This document shows positions 7,310 to 17,830 of a stretch of DNA of 20,145 nt, one piece after another. Within the stretch, counting starts at the first letter, position 1. Each line of letters opens with the position of its first letter. This DNA is from RYN-433 sp036558265. GTDB lineage: Bacteria; Planctomycetota; Phycisphaerae; Tepidisphaerales; Tepidisphaeraceae. The notes under the pieces were generated by a model that saw only the letters and a program-made list of their open reading frames with translations, was not told the origin of the DNA and ran no database searches. A program made the translations under genes and the position numbers. The DNA is taken from the NCBI GenBank assembly GCA_036558265.1, contig DATBFY010000459.1, positions 1 through 20,145 on the forward strand, written 5' to 3'.

Positions 7310-8503
7310 CTACTCCGCCAGCGCCAGTTCCCCGACGCCGCCGGGCTTGAGCACCGGGGTGATCGCCAGCACCTGGCCGTCCTTGGTGGCGGCGTAGATG
7401 GTAGCGTCCTTGGTGTTGGTGCCGAAGGCGACCAGGTCGGTGCGCTTCGACGTGAAGCGCTGCTCGCCGCTCGCCTTCTCGATGGCGACGATGATGTTGT
7501 CCTTCCGCTGGAAGTAGGCGTACTTCTCGTCCTCGGAGACGAGCTTGACGGCGTCCTTGACGACCCACTTGGGCTCGCGGATGGCCGGGCCGTTCACCTT
7601 GTCGATCGCGACGACCCCGCGGCCGCCTACCGGCAGGTAGACCATCGTCGCCGTGATCGCCGGGGTGGACTCCAGCGGCGCGCCGGCGTAGTACTTCCAC
7701 TTTTCCTTTCCTTGCGTCTTATCCAGGCAGTAGAACTTAGAATCGGTCGAGGGGACGTAGACGCCGAAGTCGTCCACTTGCAGATCCGCATTGATCGGCC
7801 CGAACGTCTGGAACGTCGGTCCCGTGGACGTCGGCGGCCAGATCGACTGGCGGTTGTCGGCGTTGACGGCGAAGACCTGCCCGTCGCTGAAGGCGGCGTA
7901 GACGACCCCCGACAGCGTGGCGGGACCGGCGCTGATCTGCACGCCGGTCTTGGCCATCAGGTCCCAGACCTGGTTGACCGGCTTGTATTGCCCGGGGACC
8001 AGCTCGATCGCGACCACGCGCCCGGAGCCGCGGCTGTCCACACCGAAGAAGACGCGGCTGCCGCCCACCCATCCCGAGGCGTTGGTGCGCGGGGCGGAGT
8101 CGGGGGTGAACGAGCGCTCCTTCTTCTGGGCGTCGCGGCGGTAAATCTCCAGCGTCGTGTTGGTCGGGATGACGATGTGCTCCTTGAGCACGACCGGCGG
8201 GTGCATCGGGATGCGCGAATCGGTGACGCGGTCGGAGAAGCGCACCACGCCGCTGCCGCGGTTGAGCCCGTATGCGTAGTTCTTCTTGGTGTAGACGAAG
8301 ACCAGGTCCTCCTTGACGAAGACGCGATCGACGGTGTCGTCCTTGAGCTCCAGGTTGGCGCCCCACTCGCGTTTGAAGCTCTGTGCGGGAAGGTTCTCGA
8401 TGGCGGGCGCGGGGGCGGGCGATTCCTGCCGGCAACCCACCAGGGCGCCGCCGCCGATCACGGTCGCGGCCGCCAACACAAGGGACAGAAGATGCTTTCT
8501 CAC
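7310..8503 (-). CDS. PQQ-type beta-propeller lipoprotein
   Basis: A 397-residue envelope lipoprotein. The frame is open to 8566, but the GTG at 8503 is preceded by GAGGAG at 5-base spacing (8509-8514) and gives a clean signal peptide ending in LVGC, with Cys24 lipidated. A Pro/Ala linker follows, then a PQQ_2/WD40-like beta-propeller with repeated strands such as GVVYAAFSDGQVFAVNAD, FYCLDKTQGKEKWKY, VVAIDKVNG and TIYAATKDGQVLAI. The last recalls BamB-type repeats. No quinoprotein dehydrogenase active-site residues are evident, so this is more likely a scaffold or binding protein than an enzyme. It is monocistronic as far as the sequence shows, with its own promoter. Confidence 0.88.
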   Translation of the reverse strand: MRKHLLSLVLAAATVIGGGALVGCRQESPAPAPAIENLPAQSFKREWGANLELKDDTVDRVFVKEDLVFVYTKKNYAYGLNRGSGVVRFSDRVTDSRIPMHPPVVLKEHIVIPTNTTLEIYRRDAQKKERSFTPDSAPRTNASGWVGGSRVFFGVDSRGSGRVVAIELVPGQYKPVNQVWDLMAKTGVQISAGPATLSGVVYAAFSDGQVFAVNADNRQSIWPPTSTGPTFQTFGPINADLQVDDFGVYVPSTDSKFYCLDKTQGKEKWKYYAGAPLESTPAITATMVYLPVGGRGVVAIDKVNGPAIREPKWVVKDAVKLVSEDEKYAYFQRKDNIIVAIEKASGEQRFTSKRTDLVAFGTNTKDATIYAATKDGQVLAITPVLKPGGVGELALAE

Positions 8504-8556
8504 GGGTGCTCCTCGTATGCGTGCGTGCGCGCGTCGAAGGCGCGAAAGAGGCGCGA

Positions 8557-8586
8557 AAGATAGCATCGGTGCGGGTTTAGCGTCAA
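8557..8586 (-). promoter_or_regulatory. Promoter of the beta-propeller lipoprotein gene
   Basis: The minus strand has -35 TTGACG (8581-8586, 5 of 6 matches), an 18-base spacer and -10 TATCTT (8557-8562, 4 of 6 matches). The expected start is near 8550, leaving about a 47-base leader with the GAGGAG site. The rest of the divergent 8504-8720 gap has only a weak TATATG box (8669-8674) that might serve the rightward gene at 8721. Confidence 0.55.
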
Positions 8587-8720
8587 ACGGCCGGTCGGCA
8601 GCGAACAGGGGGCCCGGTTACAATCGATACGCCCAAGCCCCGTTCCAACATCGTGGCTCGCCCGCCGTTATATGAATGGTTGTCGGACGAACAGGGAACG
8701 CCCAGAGCGAGGATTCGATT

Positions 8721-9764
8721 ATGCCACGTCGGTTGATCCTGCATGTGTTTGCCGCCGCGATCGGTTTGATGGGGGGTGTTGCGGGGGTTCGCGCGGCCGA
8801 TGCGCCGGGCAAGCCGGGGCCTGCCGCCGCCGCCGCGCCGGCGCGCGATGCCGCCAACGCGATCTCAATCGGCAATCTTCAGTCCGCCGTGGACGATCTC
8901 AAGCTCACCGGCGACGCCAAGGCCAGGGTGGACGCGATTTTGGCCAAGGCCAAGGAGGATGCCGCCGGGCTGCAGGGGAATGGCAATCGGCGGCAGGCCA
9001 TGGCGCAGATCGTCCGTTCGGCGGCCGAGGAGATCTCGGCGGCGCTGGACGAGGATCAGCGGTTGTTGTTCCAGGGCAAGCTGCAGGCCGCCGCCCGCGC
9101 GGCGGGCGCGCAAGGTCGCGGCGGTCCCGCCGGCGCGGCAGGGGGGGCGGGTGGTCCGCGCTTCGCCGCCGTCGCCGATCGGATCAAAGAGGCCGTCGGC
9201 TCGCTCGGGCTGTCGAACGAGCAGCGCCCGAAGGTTGACGCGGTGGTCGCGGATCTGGAGAAGAAGCTCGAAGAGCTTCGCGCCGCGGGCCCGGGTCCCG
9301 AGACGCGGCAGAAAGTCGTGGCGCTGCGCGCGGATGCTCTCAAACAACTCAGGTCGATCCTCACCGACGAGCAACGCGCCAAGTTCCAGGAGGCGATTCG
9401 GCAACCGCCGCAAGGCGCGGGCGGCGCTGCGGCGGCCGGGCCGCGGATCCAGGCCGTGCTCCAAAACGTTCAGGCGAAGTTGGCGGAGCTGAACCTGACC
9501 GACGACCAGAAGGTCAAGGTTCGCTCGGCGTTCGAGGAGACGCGCCGGAAATTCCAGGAGCTGCGCCCGCAGTTGCAAGGCGGGCCGCCCTCGCCCGAGC
9601 TGCGCGAGAAGATCCGCACCACGCTGGAGGATTTCCGCAAGCAGCTCGACGACATCCTCACGCCCGAGCAGCGCGAGAAGATACGCGACGCGATCCCCGG
9701 CGGTCCGCAAGGCCGTCCCGGCGGCGCGGGACGGCCGACGGGGAAGAAACCGGCGCAAAAGTAA
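8721..9764 (+). CDS. Secreted helical protein with three LTxxQ-like repeats
   Basis: A 347-residue exported protein. The ATG at 8721 follows GCGAGGA at 7-9 bases and gives a signal peptide with probable cleavage after VRA (residue 25). The upstream in-frame ATG at 8676 would bury the signal. The mature protein has three similar helical units at about 50-122, 149-226 and 242-325, separated by Gly/Ala/Pro-rich linkers. Each ends with an LTxEQR-type motif (LDEDQRLLF 109-117, LTDEQRAKF 214-222, LTPEQREKI 313-321). Units 2 and 3 also begin with LGLSNEQRPKV and LNLTDDQKVKV. This recalls the Spy/CpxP family of periplasmic chaperones and stress sensors, which normally have one such unit. A chaperone or metal-binding role is inference. 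Confidence 0.78.
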   Translation: MPRRLILHVFAAAIGLMGGVAGVRAADAPGKPGPAAAAAPARDAANAISIGNLQSAVDDLKLTGDAKARVDAILAKAKEDAAGLQGNGNRRQAMAQIVRSAAEEISAALDEDQRLLFQGKLQAAARAAGAQGRGGPAGAAGGAGGPRFAAVADRIKEAVGSLGLSNEQRPKVDAVVADLEKKLEELRAAGPGPETRQKVVALRADALKQLRSILTDEQRAKFQEAIRQPPQGAGGAAAAGPRIQAVLQNVQAKLAELNLTDDQKVKVRSAFEETRRKFQELRPQLQGGPPSPELREKIRTTLEDFRKQLDDILTPEQREKIRDAIPGGPQGRPGGAGRPTGKKPAQK

Positions 9765-9791
9765 GCGCTTCGGCTCCGCCGTCGCGTCCGC

Positions 9792-9797
9792 TATAAC
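9792..9797 (+). promoter_or_regulatory. -10 element for leaderless aat transcript
   Basis: TATAAC matches the -10 consensus at 5 of 6 positions and ends 7 bases before the ATG at 9805, so transcription would start at or next to the start codon. There is no Shine-Dalgarno sequence there. No good -35 is visible. Confidence 0.45.
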
Positions 9798-9804
9798 GCG
9801 ATCC

Positions 9805-10524
9805 ATGCGGCGCATCCCCGTCCGCGCGGACCCGCGGCACATCCTGTGGCACTACGCCAGCGGCCGGATGCCCGATTTCGCCAACCGGTGCGACGGCCCG
9901 GTCGGGTGGGTGCGCTGGAGTCACCGCGGCGTCCAGCCGCTGGACGAGATCCGGATTCCCGCGTCGCAGCAGCGTTACGTCTTCGCCGACGCGTTCGCGC
10001 TCCGCATCAACACGGCCTTTGAAGTGGTCCTGCGCGCGTGCGCGGACCCGACGCGATTCGGCAAAACGTGGATGACGCCCGAGCTCATCGAGGGGCTGAT
10101 CTCGCTCAACAGGATGGGGTACGCCCATTCATTCGAAGCCTGGACGGTCGAGGGCGAACCGGAGTTGGCCGGTGGGGTCTGGGGCGTGCAGATCGGCTCG
10201 TTCATCACTGCCAGCAGCATGTTTTATCGCGTGCCCAACGCCGCCAAGGCGGCGTACGGCCGGATGCTGCTGCACCTCAAGGGGCGCGGCTTTTCGACGG
10301 TGGATACCGGCATGGTGCCCGAGCACCTCGTGAACTACGGCAGCCGGTACGTCCCGGCGTGGCGGTTCGAGGAAATGATGCGGCCGTTGCTCACCCAGGC
10401 TCGGACGATCCTCGATGGCCTGGCGCCGCCGATGCTGCCGGCGCCCTTGCGCTGGCGCCTGGCGACAGCCCGCATGGTGCGTGGCGTGACCAGACGATTG
10501 GGCATCGGTCAGGCGGGGCCATAA
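9805..10524 (+). CDS. aat: Leucyl/phenylalanyl-tRNA--protein transferase, divergent
   Basis: A 239-residue homologue of Aat, the cytosolic enzyme that transfers Leu or Phe from tRNA to N-terminal Arg/Lys of proteins and marks them for ClpS/ClpAP degradation. The family core is recognisable: TWMTPELIEGLISLNRMGYAHS (88-109), LAGGVWGVQIGSF (121-133), SSMFYRVPNAAKAA (137-150) and GFSTVDTGMVPEHLVNYGS (162-180). The length matches the family. Two positions are odd. Where canonical Aat has GESMFS this has ASSMFY, losing the Glu. Where it has DCQ this has DTG (167-169), keeping the Asp but losing the Gln. It may be a lineage variant or have changed substrate. The C-terminal 35 residues are basic and unusual. 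It lies 40 bases after the LTxxQ gene with its own -10-like box. Confidence 0.85.
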   Translation: MRRIPVRADPRHILWHYASGRMPDFANRCDGPVGWVRWSHRGVQPLDEIRIPASQQRYVFADAFALRINTAFEVVLRACADPTRFGKTWMTPELIEGLISLNRMGYAHSFEAWTVEGEPELAGGVWGVQIGSFITASSMFYRVPNAAKAAYGRMLLHLKGRGFSTVDTGMVPEHLVNYGSRYVPAWRFEEMMRPLLTQARTILDGLAPPMLPAPLRWRLATARMVRGVTRRLGIGQAGP

Positions 10525-10534
10525 CGAAAAACGA

Positions 10535-10565
10535 CCGTGCCGCCCGGGAACGACGGGCGGCACGG
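10535..10565 (-). terminator. Intrinsic terminator between convergent genes
   Basis: A perfect 12-bp stem, CCGTGCCGCCCG (10535-10546) with CGGGCGGCACGG (10554-10565), encloses a 7-base loop. On the minus strand it is followed by TCGTTTTTCG, a U-rich tract, so it terminates the leftward surface-protein gene ending at 10609. It also sits 10 bases past the aat stop and may slow rightward transcription, though no U-run follows on that side. Confidence 0.85.
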
Positions 10566-10608
10566 CCACGAGCATTGAACAGACGTGATCCGTTACGCGC
10601 GAGGTGAA

Positions 10609-11826
10609 TCAGATGTCCCCGTGCTCGTTGATGTAGCTGAACAGCGTGTTCGCCGAGTTCCGCAGGGTTGCGTTGCCGTTGAACATCTCGAACTTGCTCG
10701 CGCCGGTGCCGCCGGCGCTGAGCTGGTCGGCGGCCTTAAGGGCCTGCCAGACGCTGATCGTGGCGTTCTTGCCCAGGCCCAAAGCCGCGCCACCCGAGCC
10801 GCTGCCCAGGGTAGCCGCGCCCGTGCCCTGGGCGCTGACGACAAAGCCATACTTGGCGGCGACGTTGCCGGCGAGCGACGCGTTGGTCACATAGGTCGCG
10901 AACGCCACCGACAGCACCTGCGCGTCGAGCTTCATGCCCTTGACGTTGAACTTCGAGACGAAGTAAGCGGCGATCTGCGTGTTGGTCTTGCCGGCGAGAT
11001 TATTCGTGCCGGCGTTGGCGCCCCAGAGGTTGGGGAAGTTAGTCGCAAGCCAGTTGCCCAGGTTGGTGGCGTTGGGTCCACCGTTGAGGCTCTTGAGCAG
11101 GGCCTGGCCGTTCTTGTTCTGCCAGAAACCGATCGTGGCGGTCATACCGCGCTTGAGCGGATTGCAGACCTGCGGCGGGACCTCGAAGACCTGGTCCTGG
11201 TCCGTGCAGCTCGACAGCGCCAGCAGGTTCGCCTTGGGGCCGCAGCCAGTGAGTTGGTTGAGCCACGCCTGCGCCTGCTGCTCGATGGCGGCGCCGCTGG
11301 CGCTCGACGTGTCGGCGACGAAGGCGCCCTTGGTCAAGTCCTTGCCGGTGTCGGTGACGATCTCCCACATGGCCATCTGGAACGCGGCGGCCTTGTTGTT
11401 GTCCGTGCCAATGCCCGCGTGGAAGCGGCCCCAGAGCTCGCGCACCTGGTCGGCCTTGGCGGCGCCCATCGGGCCGTGCGACGAGCCCGACGGCGGCGAC
11501 GAGGCGAGGTCCACGACCGTGTAGCCGACGTTGGTGCCGGACGGGAATTCCTGGTCGGGCTCGAGGCAGAAGGCGGCGAAGGTCTGGCCCGGGTTGGGCC
11601 GGCCGGCGTAGGTGCCGGGGTTGGCGGCCGCGCGGGTCCAGTTGTAAGCCCCGGCGAGGGCATAATCCTTGGTTCCGTCGAGCGTGTACCACGCGATCGC
11701 CGACGCGCCCGGGCCGGCGTCGATCACGTTCATCGTGCCCATTGCGGAAAAAAGCTGACGCTCTTCGAGCGACTCAAGACGACAAGGGGCTGCTGCGGTG
11801 GCGGCGGTCGGTGCGCGATTCTTCAT
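10609..11826 (-). CDS. Surface protein with LEPRxL-type N-terminus and thioester-like domain
   Basis: A 405-residue protein. The N-terminus has LESLEERQLFSA (17-28), the planctomycete LEPRxL-type motif seen on large exported proteins; no classical hydrophobic signal peptide is present. The region about 40-190 has FAAFCLEPDQEF (83-94) and AAAFQMAMWEIVTD (146-159), the Cys...Gln-x-x-x-Trp pattern of thioester domains and of some PEP-CTERM surface proteins (Cys87, Gln150, Trp154). Cysteines at 195, 207 and 221 may form disulfides. The C-terminal half (about 225-405) starts with a GFWQNKNGQALLKSLN motif and is an unrecognised helical domain rich in Gly, Asn and Ala. No PEP-CTERM anchor is present. 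The start has AGGAG about 10 bases upstream. A terminator follows the stop. It is likely cell-surface or secreted; substrate unknown. Confidence 0.8.
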   Translation of the reverse strand: MKNRAPTAATAAAPCRLESLEERQLFSAMGTMNVIDAGPGASAIAWYTLDGTKDYALAGAYNWTRAAANPGTYAGRPNPGQTFAAFCLEPDQEFPSGTNVGYTVVDLASSPPSGSSHGPMGAAKADQVRELWGRFHAGIGTDNNKAAAFQMAMWEIVTDTGKDLTKGAFVADTSSASGAAIEQQAQAWLNQLTGCGPKANLLALSSCTDQDQVFEVPPQVCNPLKRGMTATIGFWQNKNGQALLKSLNGGPNATNLGNWLATNFPNLWGANAGTNNLAGKTNTQIAAYFVSKFNVKGMKLDAQVLSVAFATYVTNASLAGNVAAKYGFVVSAQGTGAATLGSGSGGAALGLGKNATISVWQALKAADQLSAGGTGASKFEMFNGNATLRNSANTLFSYINEHGDI

Positions 11827-11992
11827 GTGGCGTTTTCTCCTCTGCTCCGGTTGAAATCAGTCGATGGCGAGACGTCGCGGCCCCCGTCGTCCCGCGTTCC
11901 GTAGGGCGACAACGGCGGCGGTGCGGCTGCGTGGCGCTGCGTTTTGTTGAAATTGCCCGCTAAAGGCGAGGGAGCGTATCCGCGACGCTTCG

Positions 11993-12020
11993 ACTCTACA
12001 CCGGATTTGACGGGAGGCAA
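11993..12020 (-). promoter_or_regulatory. Possible promoter of the surface-protein gene
   Basis: The minus strand has TTGCCT (12015-12020), a 16-base spacer and TAGAGT (11993-11998), each 4 of 6 matches. The leader would be about 160 bases. The remainder of the divergent gap 11827-12107 shows no gene or convincing structure. Confidence 0.28.
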
Positions 12021-12093
12021 AAAGAGCGTTCACGAAGCCGCCACCGCTCGGATTATCGGCCCCATGCCGGGTCTGATGACCGCTCACGCGCCG

Positions 12094-12099
12094 TACAAT
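12094..12099 (+). promoter_or_regulatory. -10 element next to the short zinc-ribbon gene start
   Basis: TACAAT (5 of 6 matches to the consensus) ends 8 bases before the ATG at 12108. No Shine-Dalgarno sequence is present, so the transcript would be leaderless. The paralogue at 17831 has TACAAA at a similar distance. Confidence 0.45.
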
Positions 12100-12107
12100 C
12101 CCGTTCG

Positions 12108-12419
12108 ATGAGGCGTCTGCTTCGATTCCTGCTGAACGCCACGACGGTGCTGTCGCTCGTGCTGTCCATCGGGACGATCGGGCTGTGGATCACGAGCCAT
12201 CACCTCGCGCAATATGTCGGCCGATCGAACGCGTCCGCGCCCCACTGGGCCGTGGTGACGCTCCTTGCCGTCTTGCCTGCGATCGAAATGCCGAAAATCG
12301 TCCGGCGGCGCCGGGCCATCGCGCGGGCTGCCCACAACCTGTGCCCGGTCTGCGGCTATGACCTCCGCGCGACCCCGGAGCGGTGTCCGGAGTGCGGGAG
12401 AATCATGGCGCGACGAGGC
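12108..12419 (+). CDS. Short zinc-ribbon membrane protein, 3' end uncertain
   Basis: The recognisable part is about 104 residues. A first membrane helix (MRRLLRFLLN onward, about 8-29) is followed by a short external loop, a second helix (about 47-60), an RRRR stretch and a zinc ribbon CPVCGYDLRATPERCPECG with Cys79, 82, 93 and 96. The paralogue at 17831 has the same ends but an extra domain of about 80 residues between the helices, so this is a deleted or short family form. Family members normally stop a few residues after the ribbon. Here the frame stays open to 13079, running 545 bases into the kinase gene at 12535. That tail looks like read-through of non-native sequence, so the native stop was probably lost by a frameshift or rearrangement. 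Function of the family is unknown. Confidence 0.55.
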
Positions 12420-12534
12420 GTGTTCGCTTCGTCGTTGTGCTCATCGGTACGCATTGCGATTCAAGCAAGAACTCGCCATACGCCCGATTCAAGAAAATCA
12501 CGGCGCTGCGGATCATTGAGGCACAGGATATGTT

Positions 12535-14283
12535 GTGTGCCCGACGCCCATGGCAGATACCCACGACAAGGAGATGGGAGACGGGGCCGGGGATGTCGCC
12601 GGATCAGTCGGTTCGTCCTCGTCGTCATCCGGGACGCAGCCACCCGTCTCGTCCGGCGAAGTACAGGCGCGGTTGGCCGCGATCGTGGCCTCGTCGGACG
12701 ACGCGATCGTCAGCAAGGACCTGAACGGGGTCGTGCAGAGCTGGAACGCGGCGGCCGAGCGGATCTTCGGCTACACGGCGGCGGAGATGATCGGCCGGCC
12801 GATCACGGTGCTCATGCCGCCCGAGCGCGTGGACGAGGAGACCCACATCCTCGCGCGGCTTCGGCGCGGCGAGCGGATCGACCATTTCGAAAGCGTCCGC
12901 GTCGCCAAGGACGGACGACAGATCGACGTGTCGCTGACGATCTCTCCCGTCCGGGACGCGGCGGGGCGGATCATCGGGGCCTCCAAGGTTGCGCGCGACA
13001 TCACCGGCCAGAAGCGGGCCGAGCGCGAGCTCCAGGCGGCAAAAGCAGCGGCCGAGCAGGCGAACCGGCAAAAGGATGAACTGCTGGCCAGCGAGCGGGC
13101 GGCGCGGGCGGAGGCCGAGCGGGCGAGCCATCTGAAGGACGAGTTCCTCGCCACCCTGAGCCACGAGATCCGCACGCCGCTGAACGCGATCCTCGGCTGG
13201 GCACAGATCCTCCGCGCCCAGGCGACGTCCGCCGCCGACGTGGCCGAGGGAGTCGAGATCATCGAGCGCAACGCCCGGGTGCAGACGCAGATCATCGACG
13301 ACCTCCTGGACATGAGCCGGATCGTGTCGGGCAAGGTCAGGCTGGACGTCCAGCGCCTCGACGTCGGGGCGGTGGTGCGCGCGGCCATCGAGACCGTCAG
13401 GCCCGCCGCCGACGCAAAGGGCGTGCGACTCCAAGCCGTGCTCGATCCCCTGGCCGGACCGGTCAGCGGCGACCCGAACCGCCTGCAGCAGGTGTTCTGG
13501 AACCTGCTGACCAACGCGGTGAAGTTCACGCCCAGGGGCGGGCGCGTGCAGGTGCTGCTCGAGCGGGTCAACTCGCACCTGGAAGTGACCGTGATCGATA
13601 CCGGCGAGGGGATCAGCCCGGAGTTCCTCCCGCACGTGTTCGACCGATTCCGTCAGGCCGACGGCGGGACGGCCCGTCGTCACGGCGGGCTCGGCCTGGG
13701 ACTCTCGATCGTGAAACAGTTGGTCGAACTGCACGGGGGGACCGTGCGCGTCAAGAGCGCGGGAGTCGGTTCGGGGGCGACGTTCACGGTCTCGCTGCCC
13801 CTCACCGTCATCCATCCCGAACCCGAGTCGAACGTTGAGCGGCGTCACCCCGCGTTCGGGTCCGGGTCGGCGATGGTTGAGAAGTGCGCGGAGATCGAAG
13901 GGGTTCGGGTGCTGGTGGTGGACGACGAGCCGGACGCGCGGACCCTGGTCAGGCGGCTGTTGGAGGACTGCAAGGCGGTCGTGCGCACGGCGGCGTCGGC
14001 GGAGGAAGCCATGGGGCTGCTCGCCGCCGAGCCGCCCGACGTCCTGATCAGCGACGTCGGAATGCCGGGCGAGGACGGGTACGCGCTGATGAAACGTGTG
14101 CGCGCGCTGGGTGCCGGGCGTGGCGGGGATGTCCCGGCGATCGCCTTGACCGCCTACGCCCGCGCGGAGGACCGCATGAAGGCGATGCTGGCCGGGTTCG
14201 AGCAGCACGTCGTCAAACCCGTGGAGCCGGTCGAGCTGATCACCCTTGTCGCCATCCTGGCCGCACGCGGCAGGAAATCATAA
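12535..14283 (+). CDS. Soluble PAS hybrid histidine kinase with C-terminal receiver
   Basis: A 582-residue cytosolic sensor kinase. A Ser-rich leader (1-40) precedes a PAS domain at about 43-160 (AIVSKDLNGVVQSWNAAAERIFGY), a coiled coil at about 160-205, HisKA with phospho-acceptor His210 (LSHEIRTPLN), and HATPase_c at about 310-425 with N box Asn323/Asn327, G1 DTGEGI (355-360) and G2 GLGLGL (385-390). A canonical receiver follows at about 457-575 with Asp463/464, phospho-acceptor Asp507, Thr539 and Lys561. No membrane helix is present. The start is GTG at 12535 with AGGA at 12525-12528; ATG at 12550 is an alternative. The PAS ligand is unknown. There is no adjacent output regulator; the next kinase's HPt domain could accept its phosphate, but that is inference. 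Confidence 0.93.
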   Translation: MCPTPMADTHDKEMGDGAGDVAGSVGSSSSSSGTQPPVSSGEVQARLAAIVASSDDAIVSKDLNGVVQSWNAAAERIFGYTAAEMIGRPITVLMPPERVDEETHILARLRRGERIDHFESVRVAKDGRQIDVSLTISPVRDAAGRIIGASKVARDITGQKRAERELQAAKAAAEQANRQKDELLASERAARAEAERASHLKDEFLATLSHEIRTPLNAILGWAQILRAQATSAADVAEGVEIIERNARVQTQIIDDLLDMSRIVSGKVRLDVQRLDVGAVVRAAIETVRPAADAKGVRLQAVLDPLAGPVSGDPNRLQQVFWNLLTNAVKFTPRGGRVQVLLERVNSHLEVTVIDTGEGISPEFLPHVFDRFRQADGGTARRHGGLGLGLSIVKQLVELHGGTVRVKSAGVGSGATFTVSLPLTVIHPEPESNVERRHPAFGSGSAMVEKCAEIEGVRVLVVDDEPDARTLVRRLLEDCKAVVRTAASAEEAMGLLAAEPPDVLISDVGMPGEDGYALMKRVRALGAGRGGDVPAIALTAYARAEDRMKAMLAGFEQHVVKPVEPVELITLVAILAARGRKS

Positions 14284-14389
14284 CTCGGGATACCGCCGCT
14301 GCTGGTTAAGTCGCCCTCCCGACTGGTCGAAATCATCCAGGGAGCCCGCGCGCCTTTGAGACCCTGCGCGCGCGTCAGCGACCTAACAG

Positions 14390-15021
14390 ATGCACCCCGT
14401 AATCCGCCAAGCTCGTTCCGCCATCGTAATCATGGGCTGGTCGGCCCTGGTGGCCGCCGGAGCGATACGGCTGTGGGCGTACGACGCCGCCGCCGGAGTT
14501 CCCGCCCATCCCCCAACCGACTGGCCGGCCGATGCGCATATCGTCCGCAACGCCGGCAAGGCGACCCTGGTGCTGCTGGTCCATCCACACTGCCCGTGCT
14601 CCCGCGCCACGATCGGTGAGCTGGCGAAGCTGATGACCCATTGCGGCGGCAGGTTGGCCACGACCGTGCTGATGTTGCAACCGGCCGGTAGGTCCGACAA
14701 CTGGGTGCACACCGACCTCTGGTCCAGTGCCGCCGCAATTCCAGGCGTAACCGTCCTGGCCGACCGCCAGGGCACCGAATCACGCCGCTTCGGCGCCGCC
14801 ACCAGCGGCCAATCGTTGCTCTATTCGGCCGACGGACGGCTGCTGTTCGCGGGGGGGATTACCGAGTCGCGCGGTCACAGTGGCGACAACGCGGGGCGCT
14901 CCGCGATCGAATCGCTGGTCATGACGACCGGGTCGCGCTCGGCCAGAGGCCCCGCCCGGGCTCCCGTCTACGGCTGCCCGCTATTCGGGCCCGATGCCTG
15001 CCAGAACGAGGGAACCAACCC

Positions 15022-15034
<13 letters not shown>
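14390..15034 (+). CDS. Membrane-anchored thioredoxin-like protein with CPC motif (RedB-like)
   Basis: A 214-residue protein with one N-terminal membrane helix (about 12-30) and a thioredoxin-fold domain facing the periplasm. The active-site region is HPHCPCSRATIGEL (65-78), a CxC (Cys68, Cys70) rather than the usual CxxC. Other fixed elements are LFAGGITESRGHSGDN (about 150-165) and VYGCPLFGP with Cys196. These resemble proteins annotated as RedB or SCO/TlpA-like. A CxC site can act as a disulfide isomerase or bind Cu(I). The stop overlaps the start of the membrane hybrid kinase by 13 bases, so the two are co-translated and probably work together. The region 14284-14389 upstream has no clear promoter, so it may be co-transcribed with the PAS kinase. 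Confidence 0.78.
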
Positions 15035-17763
<2,729 letters not shown>

Positions 17764-17815
17764 TGCGTCCGCGACGGCCTCCGCGCCACGCCCGGTCGCT
17801 AACCGCGGAGTGCGG

Positions 17816-17821
17816 TACAAA
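17816..17821 (+). promoter_or_regulatory. -10-like element next to the long zinc-ribbon gene start
   Basis: TACAAA (4 of 6 matches) ends 9 bases before the ATG at 17831, in the same relative place as TACAAT before the paralogue at 12108. No Shine-Dalgarno sequence is seen. Confidence 0.35.
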
Positions 17822-17830
17822 TCCCAGGGC

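Noticed and set aside
10585..11904. Long rightward open frame of 439 codons opposite the surface-protein gene
   Set aside because: It is antisense to a gene with recognisable domains, its translation is low-complexity Arg/Val/Ala/Gly, and such frames are expected in GC-rich DNA.
12625..14208. Long leftward open frame opposite the PAS kinase
   Set aside because: It is a shadow of the kinase codons: no domain, biased composition, no start signals.
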